Shown here: positions 17,672-25,578 of the stretch, piece after piece
Numbering within the stretch: position 1 is the stretch's first letter
Layout of the letters: each line of letters opens with the position of its first letter
NCBI GenBank assembly: GCA_001507425.1
Contig: LMAJ01000013.1
Span: forward strand, 116,316 to 180,315
Direction of reading: 5' to 3'
Length of the DNA: 64,000 nucleotides
Origin: Flavobacteriaceae bacterium CRH
GTDB taxonomy: Bacteria > Bacteroidota > Bacteroidia > Flavobacteriales > Flavobacteriaceae
Translations under genes and position numbers: made by a program
Notes under the pieces: generated by a model
What the model saw: the letters and a program-made list of their open reading frames with translations, nothing else
The model's database searches: none
What the model was told of the DNA's origin: nothing

Positions 17672-18739
17672 ATGAAACATATATATAGAATTTTTATAGC
17701 TGTTGTGCTACTTACAGGATTTTGGTCTTGCGAAAATGAAGAGAATTTAATGATTTTAGAGGCTCAGGAAGCCGCTTTCTCTATCATTACACCAGAAAGT
17801 GGTTCGTCTACCATTCTGAATAAAGATACGCCTAACAATACTGCGCTGACTTTAACATGGGAAAAAGTAAATTACGGAACGCCAACAATTGTTACTTATA
17901 CCGTACAATTTGCAGCCAGTAATACCGAGTTTGCAGCACCGCTGGATATTACAACTTCAACTTCTACACATGCAACTCTTACAGTAGCAGAACTTAACGC
18001 AAAAGCCCTTGAACTTGGACTTACTGCTGATGTGGAAGGGACAATCGATGTTAGAATTAAATCTACTGTAGGAACAACACTTTCAGAACCAAAACTTTCT
18101 ACGCCAATTACAATTGCATTAACGCCTTACAGAGGTGTATTCCCAAAAGTCGATTTGTTTTTAGTTGGGCCGGGAACTGCTGCAGGATGGAGCGTAACCA
18201 GCAATAACATGCCAATTTACAGAGACACAAAAAATAATGCAAAACATTATTATACAGGATATTTTAATAAAGACGGTTTTAAATTGATCGAACAAATTGG
18301 TTTCTGGGCGCCGGCATACGGAACAAATGGCGATAAAGTACAATACAGAGCAACAGAAAGCGATACAGATCCGGGAGTTTTTCCAACAACAGCTTCAGGT
18401 TATTATACTTTTGAAATTAATCTTGAAGAACTAACCTATAAAATTGCGCCTTATACAGGACCAATGACAACGTACGCTACCATTACTTTGACAGGGTCTG
18501 TATTAACAGGCGATGACACTGGCTGGAATATGGATGTTCCGTTGGTTCAGTCAGCATTTGATGCACATATCTGGAAAGTGAACCAAACATTACAAGCCGG
18601 AAAAATGAAATTTAAAGCCAACAACAGCTGGGATGTAAGCTGGGGCGACGATGGCGGAGATATTATTGTTGAAGCCGGAAAATACGATATCTGGTTCAAT
18701 GATTTAGACGGTCGTTATATGTTTATTCCAACGCCGTAA
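17672..18739 (+). CDS. SusE/SusF-like outer-membrane glycan-binding lipoprotein
   Basis: 355 residues from ATG 17672 (an ATG at 17660 adds four residues). The lipobox FWSC puts the cysteine at residue 20. The N-terminal third is a SusE-type Ig-like domain (LTWEKVNYGTPTIVTYTVQF), followed by two similar beta modules, one with GYFNKDGFKLIEQIGFW and one with TLQAGKMKFKANNSWDVSWG, as in starch-binding SusE/F. It is last in the susCDE set. Role by family: surface carbohydrate binding, here presumably galactan. Confidence 0.82.
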   Translation: MKHIYRIFIAVVLLTGFWSCENEENLMILEAQEAAFSIITPESGSSTILNKDTPNNTALTLTWEKVNYGTPTIVTYTVQFAASNTEFAAPLDITTSTSTHATLTVAELNAKALELGLTADVEGTIDVRIKSTVGTTLSEPKLSTPITIALTPYRGVFPKVDLFLVGPGTAAGWSVTSNNMPIYRDTKNNAKHYYTGYFNKDGFKLIEQIGFWAPAYGTNGDKVQYRATESDTDPGVFPTTASGYYTFEINLEELTYKIAPYTGPMTTYATITLTGSVLTGDDTGWNMDVPLVQSAFDAHIWKVNQTLQAGKMKFKANNSWDVSWGDDGGDIIVEAGKYDIWFNDLDGRYMFIPTP

Positions 18740-18751
18740 ATTGAATTTAAA

Positions 18752-18794
18752 AGAAGAAAAAGCCTCATTGATCTTATTTTGAGGCTTCTTCTTT
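18752..18794 (+). terminator. Terminator after the susE-like gene
   Basis: AAGCCTCA (18760-18767) pairs with TGAGGCTT (18780-18787); purine-rich sequence upstream and CTTCTTT downstream extend the stem imperfectly. The GH53 genes therefore probably have their own promoter. Confidence 0.7.
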
Positions 18795-18797
18795 ACA

Positions 18798-18817
18798 TTA
18801 AAAAAACGTTTTTTTAA
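18798..18817. promoter_or_regulatory. 20-bp perfect palindrome before the first GH53 gene
   Basis: TTAAAAAAACGTTTTTTTAA is perfectly symmetric about a central CG and ends 31 bp before the GH53 start codon. Its core recurs at 12542-12555 in the leader of the same locus. It is a candidate operator for a LacI-like regulator encoded elsewhere. Confidence 0.5.
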
Positions 18818-18848
18818 ATTCAAAATTTCAATCATTATAACTCAAATT

Positions 18849-19946
18849 ATGAAAAAATATATAAAACTTCTTGGGTTTCTTGCTATAGCTGCAATTCAGT
18901 TTTCATGCTCAGGTAATGATTCCTCAGATACCGAAGTTACAAATCCACCAGATGCAAATGATACATTTATCAGAGCTTCAGATGTTTCTTTTCTTCCTCA
19001 AATGGAATCTTTGGGAACTAAATTTTACAACAACGGCAAAGCCGAAGGCATGCTTACAACACTAAGAAATGCAGGTTGTAACACAATCCGTATTCGTTTA
19101 TGGAAAAATCCCGCAAACGGGCGTTCAGGATTAAGCGAAGTAAAACAATTGGCTCAAAAAGCAAGACAAGCCGGCCTTAGAGTTTGGCTAACCGTTCATT
19201 ATTCTGATAATTGGGCTGATCCGGCAGTGCAAACCACTCCTGAAGAATGGAAAAATTTATCTTTTGCCGATTTAAAAACAGCAGTTTCTGATTATACAGC
19301 CACCATAATTTCAGAAATAAACCCTGATATTATTCAAATTGGAAATGAAATCAACAGCGGATTATTATGGCCGCAAGGAAATTTGATTAGTAACGAACAA
19401 CAATGCATCGCCATATTAAGTGCTGCCAGCGCGGTAGTTCGTAGCAAAGCGCCAAACACAAAAATAATGATTCATTATGCAGGTGTAAATGGCGGCGATA
19501 CAGATTGGTTTTTTACCAAAATGAAAAGTGTTGATTACGATTATATCGGATTATCTTATTATCCTATTTGGCATGGAAAAGATTTAACCGTTGTAAAAAA
19601 TACCATTGATGCTTTAGGAGCAAAATTCAGCAAAAAAGTATTGATTGCAGAAACAGCTTATCCTTTTACTTTATTACACAATGACCAGACCAACAATATT
19701 GTAGGTACAAACGATCAGTTAGTTTCGGGATATCCTGCAACACCTGCCGGACAAAGAACTTTTGTAATTGATATTAAAAATATCGTAAAAACATCAGAAT
19801 TTGGACAAGGATTTGCGTATTGGGGAGGCGAGTGGGTTGCTTTTAAAGGGCCACAATCAAAAAGCGGTTCTACATTTGAAAATCAGGCATTGTACAGTTT
19901 CGACAACAATGCTTTATCAGTAATGCAGGCTTTCAGTAAAGAATAA
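18849..19946 (+). CDS. GH53 arabinogalactan endo-beta-1,4-galactanase, lipoprotein
   Basis: 365 residues; lipobox FSC with cysteine 20. GH53 hallmarks are ADVSFLPQME at residues 43-52, TIRIRLWKNP, the acid/base glutamate E167 in QIGNEINSG and the nucleophile E268 in LIAETAYPF. It cleaves internal beta-1,4-galactosyl bonds of pectic galactan, probably at the cell surface. The second GH53 gene begins 3 bp after its stop. The two proteins are clearly related but far from identical, pointing to different cleavage products or side-chain tolerance. Confidence 0.93.
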   Translation: MKKYIKLLGFLAIAAIQFSCSGNDSSDTEVTNPPDANDTFIRASDVSFLPQMESLGTKFYNNGKAEGMLTTLRNAGCNTIRIRLWKNPANGRSGLSEVKQLAQKARQAGLRVWLTVHYSDNWADPAVQTTPEEWKNLSFADLKTAVSDYTATIISEINPDIIQIGNEINSGLLWPQGNLISNEQQCIAILSAASAVVRSKAPNTKIMIHYAGVNGGDTDWFFTKMKSVDYDYIGLSYYPIWHGKDLTVVKNTIDALGAKFSKKVLIAETAYPFTLLHNDQTNNIVGTNDQLVSGYPATPAGQRTFVIDIKNIVKTSEFGQGFAYWGGEWVAFKGPQSKSGSTFENQALYSFDNNALSVMQAFSKE

Positions 19947-19949
19947 AAC

Positions 19950-20981
19950 ATGAAAAAATTACTAAAAATTATCTCTTCTTTGATGCTGATTGTTATTGCA
20001 TTTACTTCCTGTAAATCAAAAATGGCAAGCGAAAAATATGCTTTTTCAAAAGGAGCTGATGTTGGCTGGCTGCCGCAAATGGAAGCAACAGGCTATAAAT
20101 TTTATGATGCAGACGGTTCTCAAAAAGACTGTCTGCAATTATTAAAAGATCGTGGCATAAATACGATTCGTTTGCGCGTTTGGGTAAACCCAAATAATGA
20201 TAAAGCAAGCGGACATTGCAGTCCTCAAGAAACGGTTGTTATGGCGGTTCGCGCTCAAAAAATGGGAATGCGCATTATGATCGATTTTCATTACAGCGAT
20301 TCCTGGGCAGATCCTGCCAAACAAAATAAACCCGCAGCGTGGGCAAACCATTCTTTTCCGGAATTGCTAAACGATGTTTATCAACATACTTTTGATGTTT
20401 TAAAATTATTGAAAAATGCCGGAGTTACGCCAGAATGGGTTCAGGTTGGAAATGAAATTCCGGGCGGAATGCTTTGGCCTGACGGAAGCACAGACCATTT
20501 CAATCAGCTGGCACAATTGCTTAATAAAGGTTACGACGCTACAAAAGCAATCGACCCAAAAATTAAAGTAATTGTTCATTTAGACGAAGGAAATAAAAGC
20601 GAAAAATTCAGATGGTTTTTTGACAAAGCGACTGAAAACAACGTAAAATACGATGTTATTGGTTTATCTTACTATCCGTTTTGGATAAAAACAGATTATC
20701 AAAGTACTATTTTAGATTTAGAAAACAATCTAAAAGACATGGCTTCGCGTTACAACAAAGAAGTTATGGTTGTTGAAGTTGGCGGTGATTATACCTTAGT
20801 TCAAAACACCAAAGAAATGCTTGAAGCGACTATAAAAGCCGTAAAAAGTGTACCCAATAATAAAGGTTTGGGCGTTATTTATTGGGAACCTCAAGGCGAA
20901 AAAAGCTGGAGCGGTTATCAACTCAGCGCCTGGCTTTCTGACGGAAAACCTTCGCCGGCATTGGATGCTTTTAAAGAATGA
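19950..20981 (+). CDS. Second GH53 arabinogalactan endo-beta-1,4-galactanase, lipoprotein
   Basis: 343 residues; lipobox FTSC with cysteine 21. GH53 signature GADVGWLPQMEATGYKFYD, acid/base E169 (QVGNEIPGG) and nucleophile E276 (MVVEVGGDY). The loop GHCSPQETVVMAVRAQKMGM is the form more common in characterised galactanases. It lies 3 bp after the first GH53 gene, in the same transcript. Having tandem GH53 enzymes suggests sequential cutting or different substrates. Confidence 0.93.
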   Translation: MKKLLKIISSLMLIVIAFTSCKSKMASEKYAFSKGADVGWLPQMEATGYKFYDADGSQKDCLQLLKDRGINTIRLRVWVNPNNDKASGHCSPQETVVMAVRAQKMGMRIMIDFHYSDSWADPAKQNKPAAWANHSFPELLNDVYQHTFDVLKLLKNAGVTPEWVQVGNEIPGGMLWPDGSTDHFNQLAQLLNKGYDATKAIDPKIKVIVHLDEGNKSEKFRWFFDKATENNVKYDVIGLSYYPFWIKTDYQSTILDLENNLKDMASRYNKEVMVVEVGGDYTLVQNTKEMLEATIKAVKSVPNNKGLGVIYWEPQGEKSWSGYQLSAWLSDGKPSPALDAFKE

Positions 20982-20990
20982 TTTTTTATA

Positions 20991-21024
20991 ATTAAAAATT
21001 AAAAATTAAAAATTAAAAATTAAA
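20991..21024. repeat. Tandem 7-bp repeat, unit ATTAAAA
   Basis: Four exact units (20991-21018) and a partial fifth lie in the 108-bp gap between the second GH53 gene and the GH2 gene. Such a tract can vary in length by slippage and could shift promoter spacing, but no promoter boxes were identified around it. Confidence 0.8.
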
Positions 21025-21089
21025 TTTTACCATTAAGTTTATAAGCTTAAATTTTCTTAATATCTGATGGTGAAAAAACAAAACAAAAA

Positions 21090-23432
21090 ATGAAATTAAT
21101 TTTTAGATCAATATTCTTCTTATTTATAATGAGTTTTTCATTGGGAAAAGCGCAGGCGCAATCACGTACAAAAGTTAATTTTGGTGACGATTGGGAATTT
21201 AAAAGAGAAGAAACTCCGGCTCAGGATTGGGAAAAAGTAACAATTCCGCATACCAACAGGCTCGAAAAATTAGTCGTTGTAAAACAGTTTCAGGGAACTT
21301 CGTGGTATCAGAAAAAATTCAAAACAGACACTTCAAAAGAGCAAAAGACTTTTTTATATTTTGAAGGCGTTATGCAGGAAGCTGATGTTTATATTAATGA
21401 TAAAAAAGTAACCAATCACAAAGGTGGTTATTTGCCTTTTACGGTTGATGTTACTCCGTATTTAAATTCAAATAATGAAAATACAATTAAAGTAAAAGTC
21501 AACAACGAAGACAATCCTGATTTTTTGCCCGGAAAACCTTTGAAAGACTTAGATTTTAATTATTATGGAGGAATTTACAGAAACGTTTATGTAATTACAA
21601 CTTCAAAATTATACATTACAGATGCTGTAAATGCTAACAAAGTGGCAAGCGGTGGTATTTATGTAAATTTCAAAAACATAAATAAAACGGATGCATCAGG
21701 AACAATTCAGGTGCATTTAAAAAATGAATTTGAAACAGACCAAAATGCATTTTTAAAATTTATTTTAAAAGATAATAAAGGAAAGAAAACCGAATTTAAA
21801 TCAGATAATTTTGCTGTAAAAGCGAATTCAGATTTTGTTTTAACTCAAAATATTTCGGTTAAAAACCCAAAATTATGGTCGGTTTATAATCCGAACTTAT
21901 ATCAATTAGAAGTTCAGGTTATTTCAAATAACAAAACAATTGATACTTATTCTGAAAAAATCGGAATCAGAAAATCAGAATTAAAAGCAGACGGTTATTA
22001 TTTAAACGACGAAAAATTATACATTACAGGAACCAATGAGCATCAGGAATATCCTTATTTAGGATACGCAATTTCTGATGAAGCACAATATCGTGATGCT
22101 GTAAAAATTAAAAACGCAGGTTTTGATTTTGTTCGTTTATCGCATTATCCGCATGCAGAAGCTTTTCTAAATGCCTGTGACGAATTAGGGATTTTGGTAA
22201 TGAACAGTTTAACAGGCTGGCAGTTTTTTGGAGGCGAAGCTTTTCAGAAAAGCGCTTATCAGGACATTCGCGATATGGCAAGAAGAGACAGAAATCATCC
22301 GAGTATAATTTTTTGGGAAGCTTCTCTGAACGAAACAGAAATGACTGAAGCTTTCATGAAAGAAGCAACCAAAACACTAAAAGAAGAATTGCCTTTTGAG
22401 CATAATTATACTGCAAGCTGGATTGATAACGAAAATTATGATTTATTTATTCCGGCGCGCCAACACGCTAAAGCACCAGATTACTGGACAAAATACAGCA
22501 AAGGAAATCGTAAAATTTTTATTGCTGAATATGGCGATTGGGAATATTATGCGCAAAATGCAGGGTTTAACCAAACGGAATTTTCGAACTTAAAAGAAGA
22601 CGAAAGAACATCACGTCAGTTAAGGAGTAATGGTGAAAAACGATTGCTGCAACAAGCTTATAATTTTCAGGAAGCTTCAAACTCAAACCGAAAAGGTGCA
22701 CAAACTATTGGCGAAGCAAACTGGGTTATGTTCGATTATAATCGTGGTTACAGTCCGGATTTAGAAAGTTCAGGAATAAGTGATATTTTCAGAATTCCAA
22801 AATTTGCCTATTATTTTTATCAAAGCCAGCGCGATGCCAATATTACTTTGGATAAAAAATTATTCTCAGGACCGATGATTACTATTGCCAATAACTGGAC
22901 AGCAGAATCTCCTTTGAATGTAACGGTTTACAGCAATTGCGATGAAGTAGCTTTGTATTTAAATGATGTTTTAGTTTCTAAAGAAAAACCAACAATCAAC
23001 AGCAATAGCGACAAATTAGAACACGCACCTTTTATTTTTAAAGTGCCGGCATTCAAAGCAGGAATATTACGTGCAGAAGGTTTTATCAACGGAAAAAAAG
23101 CAACTTCAACAAGTGTAAAAACGCCTGAAACAGCTTTTAAAATTGAGTTGAGTTACGATCTTTCATCAAAAGCGATTAACCCTGAATTTCCTGATATGGT
23201 TTTTGTTTACGCAAAAATTACAGATGCAAACGGAACAGTTATTCCAACGGCAACAAACGAAGTTACTTTTGTTGTAAATGAAGGAAACGCAGAAATAATT
23301 GGTCAAAATCCCGTAAAAGCCGAAGCCGGAATTGCAACCGTTATTCTTAAAACAAAAAACCTAAAAAAGAAGATTGTGCTTAAAGCAACATCAGATAAAT
23401 TACAGGAAAATACGATTGTAGTTGCAAAATAA
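21090..23432 (+). CDS. GH2-family glycosidase, probable beta-galactosidase
   Basis: 780 residues, signal peptide ending GKAQAQ (residue 24). Domain order: sugar-binding jelly roll (about 28-170), immunoglobulin-like domain (about 172-295), TIM barrel (about 298-600, from KLYITGTNEHQEYPY), C-terminal beta domains. The predicted acid/base is E415 (SLNE) and the nucleophile E480 (FIAEYGDW). No lipobox, so it is probably periplasmic. In a locus with two endo-galactanases it would release galactose from imported galacto-oligosaccharides. Exact specificity is inferred from context. Confidence 0.87.
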   Translation: MKLIFRSIFFLFIMSFSLGKAQAQSRTKVNFGDDWEFKREETPAQDWEKVTIPHTNRLEKLVVVKQFQGTSWYQKKFKTDTSKEQKTFLYFEGVMQEADVYINDKKVTNHKGGYLPFTVDVTPYLNSNNENTIKVKVNNEDNPDFLPGKPLKDLDFNYYGGIYRNVYVITTSKLYITDAVNANKVASGGIYVNFKNINKTDASGTIQVHLKNEFETDQNAFLKFILKDNKGKKTEFKSDNFAVKANSDFVLTQNISVKNPKLWSVYNPNLYQLEVQVISNNKTIDTYSEKIGIRKSELKADGYYLNDEKLYITGTNEHQEYPYLGYAISDEAQYRDAVKIKNAGFDFVRLSHYPHAEAFLNACDELGILVMNSLTGWQFFGGEAFQKSAYQDIRDMARRDRNHPSIIFWEASLNETEMTEAFMKEATKTLKEELPFEHNYTASWIDNENYDLFIPARQHAKAPDYWTKYSKGNRKIFIAEYGDWEYYAQNAGFNQTEFSNLKEDERTSRQLRSNGEKRLLQQAYNFQEASNSNRKGAQTIGEANWVMFDYNRGYSPDLESSGISDIFRIPKFAYYFYQSQRDANITLDKKLFSGPMITIANNWTAESPLNVTVYSNCDEVALYLNDVLVSKEKPTINSNSDKLEHAPFIFKVPAFKAGILRAEGFINGKKATSTSVKTPETAFKIELSYDLSSKAINPEFPDMVFVYAKITDANGTVIPTATNEVTFVVNEGNAEIIGQNPVKAEAGIATVILKTKNLKKKIVLKATSDKLQENTIVVAK

Positions 23433-23464
23433 TATTTCATTAAAGCGTTGTTAGTGAAGTAAAA

Positions 23465-23498
23465 AGCCTGAAATATTTGTATTTTTCAGGCTTTTTTT
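23465..23498 (+). terminator. Terminator of the galactan locus
   Basis: AGCCTGAAA (23465-23473) pairs with TTTCAGGCT (23484-23492), followed by a run of T. It ends the GH53-GH53-GH2 transcript. Confidence 0.9.
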
Positions 23499-23564
23499 AT
23501 TAAAATTATTTATAATAAAAGTTTGCAATAAAGAAATCGAAAATTGTATTTTAAAGAAATATTT

Positions 23565-23602
23565 TTCGCCAAAATGGCTACAATTAAAACCATTTTGGCG
23601 AA
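23565..23602. repeat. Perfect 13-bp inverted repeat upstream of the NTF2-like gene
   Basis: TTCGCCAAAATGG (23565-23577) and CCATTTTGGCGAA (23590-23602) are exact complements with a 12-nt spacer. There is no T-run after either arm, so it is not a typical terminator. It lies 79 bp before the next start codon and could be an operator or an RNA leader hairpin. Confidence 0.65.
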
Positions 23603-23680
23603 TTCAATTCAGGATGTTTAGAGCAATTTTGCAATAGTATTTTAAAAACTAACCCTAATGGGGTTGCAAACTAAATAAAC

Positions 23681-24019
23681 ATGAATATAGAGACTTTTAT
23701 AAAGGAATTGATTGAAGCAGCTAATACTTTCGATACCAAAAAATATCTTGATTTCTATTTGGCAGATGCCGTTTTAAACGATCCGTCGGTTGGGAGAAAG
23801 TTTTTGGGACATGAAGGAATCGAAGACTATTTTAAGAGCTATTTTATTGGTTACAATACCAATACTGAAATTATTAAATTGGATATTTTAACTGAAAAGC
23901 AAGTATTTTTGGAAGTGAAATTTACAGGTGATTTTTCAGAACAAACAATTGGGGGAACTTTTGAAATTACCTTCAAAAACGATAAGATTTCATATTTAAA
24001 GGCAGATTTAATTCATTAA
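23681..24019 (+). CDS. NTF2-like/SnoaL-fold small protein
   Basis: 112 residues, a single cone-shaped NTF2-like domain: helical start (FIKELIEAANTFDTKKYLDF), FYLADAVLNDP, and the closing beta strands (GGTFEITFKNDKISYLKADL). Many such proteins are small isomerases, hydrolases or binding proteins; this sequence alone does not tell which. It precedes msrA by 120 bp, where msrA has its own promoter, so the two need not be co-expressed. Confidence 0.78.
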   Translation: MNIETFIKELIEAANTFDTKKYLDFYLADAVLNDPSVGRKFLGHEGIEDYFKSYFIGYNTNTEIIKLDILTEKQVFLEVKFTGDFSEQTIGGTFEITFKNDKISYLKADLIH

Positions 24020-24066
24020 AAATAATAATTTAATGAATAATGCAGCTTACATTTCTCTACTTTTAT

Positions 24067-24099
24067 TTTGCATATCCAATATTCTATTCTCTATCTTTG
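24067..24099 (+). promoter_or_regulatory. Promoter of msrA
   Basis: TTTG (24067-24070), a 21-bp spacer and TATCTTTG (24092-24099) match the Bacteroidetes housekeeping promoter; the start codon follows 41 bp later. Confidence 0.65.
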
Positions 24100-24139
24100 A
24101 TAGAAGGTAAAATTAAGTGTTGATAAAAAACAAAATAAT

Positions 24140-24631
24140 ATGGAAAATTTAAAAAAAGCATATATAGCCGGAGGATGTTTTTGGGGCACAGAAGATCTTT
24201 TTCGTGTGCGCCCGGGAGTAAAAGATACCGAGGTTGGTTACATTGGCGGTCAAAATGAAAACCCTACGTATCAAAACCATCCCGGACATGCAGAAGGAAT
24301 AGAAATTACATATGATGCAAATACAACTTCTTATAAAGAGTTATTAGATTACTTTTTTAGAATGCACGATCCTACAACTATAGACAGACAGGGCAATGAC
24401 GTGGGTTCGAGTTACAGGTCTACGATATTTATTCAGGATGAAGAAGAAAAAGAAATTGCAGATGAAGTAATTCAAATTGTTGATGATTCGGAGAGATGGA
24501 ATGGCAAAGTTGTTACTACAATTGAACCTTTTACAAAATTTTGGCCGGCAGAAGAAAATCATCAGGATTATCTTGTCAAAAATCCTAATGGCTATACTTG
24601 CCATTTTGAGAGATTTGGTACTTTCTTATAA
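24140..24631 (+). CDS. msrA: Peptide methionine-(S)-S-oxide reductase MsrA
   Basis: 163 residues, compact and lacking a signal peptide, so cytoplasmic. The active site GGCFWGTED carries catalytic C13. Other MsrA features are [43 protein letters not shown] and a C-terminal cysteine in [10 protein letters not shown] that may act as resolving cysteine. It repairs methionine sulfoxide in proteins using thioredoxin. Monocistronic: its own promoter lies upstream and a terminator follows at 24671. Confidence 0.95.
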   Translation: MENLKKAYIAGGCFWGTEDLFRVRPGVKDTEVGYIGGQNENPTYQNHPGHAEGIEITYDANTTSYKELLDYFFRMHDPTTIDRQGNDVGSSYRSTIFIQDEEEKEIADEVIQIVDDSERWNGKVVTTIEPFTKFWPAEENHQDYLVKNPNGYTCHFERFGTFL

Positions 24632-24670
24632 TACATTTGTTCATTATCTTAAAACAAATAAATGAATTGT

Positions 24671-24703
24671 AAATGGTCTGGAGTATTTCAGGCCATTTTT
24701 TTT
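24671..24703 (+). terminator. Terminator of msrA
   Basis: AATGGTCTG (24672-24680) pairs with CAGGCCATT (24689-24697, one G-U) and is followed by a run of T. Confidence 0.85.
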
Positions 24704-24882
24704 GTGCTAACTTTTCAAGCTCAAAAAACAACTTTTGTTGACTTTTACAGAAATATATTGTTTATAAAATCTATAGGGTTAAAAATAAAATTTTAGATTA
24801 CTGCTTAGAGTGTTAAAATGTAGTATTATTTTTTCTTATTATCGAAATAGTGCTAAAGTTTGAAATAAAAATCAAATCTTAA

Positions 24883-24911
24883 TTGATAATTTTTGAAATT
24901 CTTTAGTTTTG
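24883..24911 (+). promoter_or_regulatory. Candidate promoter of the second ECF sigma gene
   Basis: TTG (24883-24885), an 18-bp spacer and a perfect TAGTTTTG box (24904-24911) lie 36 bp before the sigma start codon. This would be a housekeeping promoter keeping a basal level of sigma and anti-sigma. The rest of the 24704-24947 gap holds nothing recognisable. Confidence 0.5.
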
Positions 24912-24947
24912 TAGTGAAAACAACTCTTAAAAGCAGGAAAATCTTCA

Positions 24948-25490
24948 ATGAAGGATGAAAAGAGAGATATTGATCTATGGAGTCAAATAAAAAAAGGAGA
25001 TGTTCAGGCTTATCATAAATTGTATGATCGGTATATAAATGTGCTTTTTACGTTTGGAATGCAATACACTAATGATGAAACTTTAGTGCAGGATGCCATA
25101 CATGATATTTTTGTCGATCTTCATCGTTACCGCAAAACTATTTCAGTAGATGTTGTGGTAAAATCATATTTGTTTAAATCTCTTCAGAATGATATTTTTA
25201 AAAAATTAAAATCTCAGACCAAAACCGTACGCCTTGATACTATGGAGGAAGGAATTCATCAAACTGGCTCTACAGAAGATGAACTTATCTTTAACGAAAC
25301 GATTTTAAACAAACACGCTGATTTAGCTTTGGCTTTAGCCTCGCTGACCAAAAAACAGCGTTATGCCCTCAATCTTCGGTTCAGTGAAGATTTATCTTAT
25401 GAGGAAATTTCTTCGACTTTAGAAATTAGTCTTGAATCATGTAGAACATTGATTTACAGATCTTTAAAAGAACTTCGAGCTAAACTTTAA
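24948..25490 (+). CDS. ECF RNA polymerase sigma factor (FecI-like), second copy
   Basis: 180 residues. Region 2 is at about 19-85 (AYHKLYDRYINVLFTFG, LVQDAIHDIFVDLHRY) and region 4 at about 128-178 (LTKKQRYALNLRFSEDLSYE, SCRTLIYRSLKELRAKL). It heads the second sigma/fecR/susCD locus and should respond to that locus's STN-bearing SusC. It is only distantly similar to the sigma factor at 680, so cross-talk is not implied. Confidence 0.92.
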   Translation: MKDEKRDIDLWSQIKKGDVQAYHKLYDRYINVLFTFGMQYTNDETLVQDAIHDIFVDLHRYRKTISVDVVVKSYLFKSLQNDIFKKLKSQTKTVRLDTMEEGIHQTGSTEDELIFNETILNKHADLALALASLTKKQRYALNLRFSEDLSYEEISSTLEISLESCRTLIYRSLKELRAKL

Positions 25491-25511
25491 AAAAACATTA
25501 AAAAAACATTA

Positions 25512-25526
25512 TTTTTTTTGTCTATG
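25512..25526 (+). promoter_or_regulatory. Conserved T-run/GTCTATG motif in the sigma-fecR gap
   Basis: TTTTTTTTGTCTATG lies 52 bp before fecR. The equivalent gap at locus 1 has a T-run, GTCATT and then GTCTATG (ending at 1387). Shared position and sequence suggest a promoter or regulatory element of fecR transcription. Function is a guess. Confidence 0.35.
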
Positions 25527-25578
25527 TTTTTGCCTTTTGATTCTTATAGCAAATAGAAGAATCTAAAAGAAAAATAAT

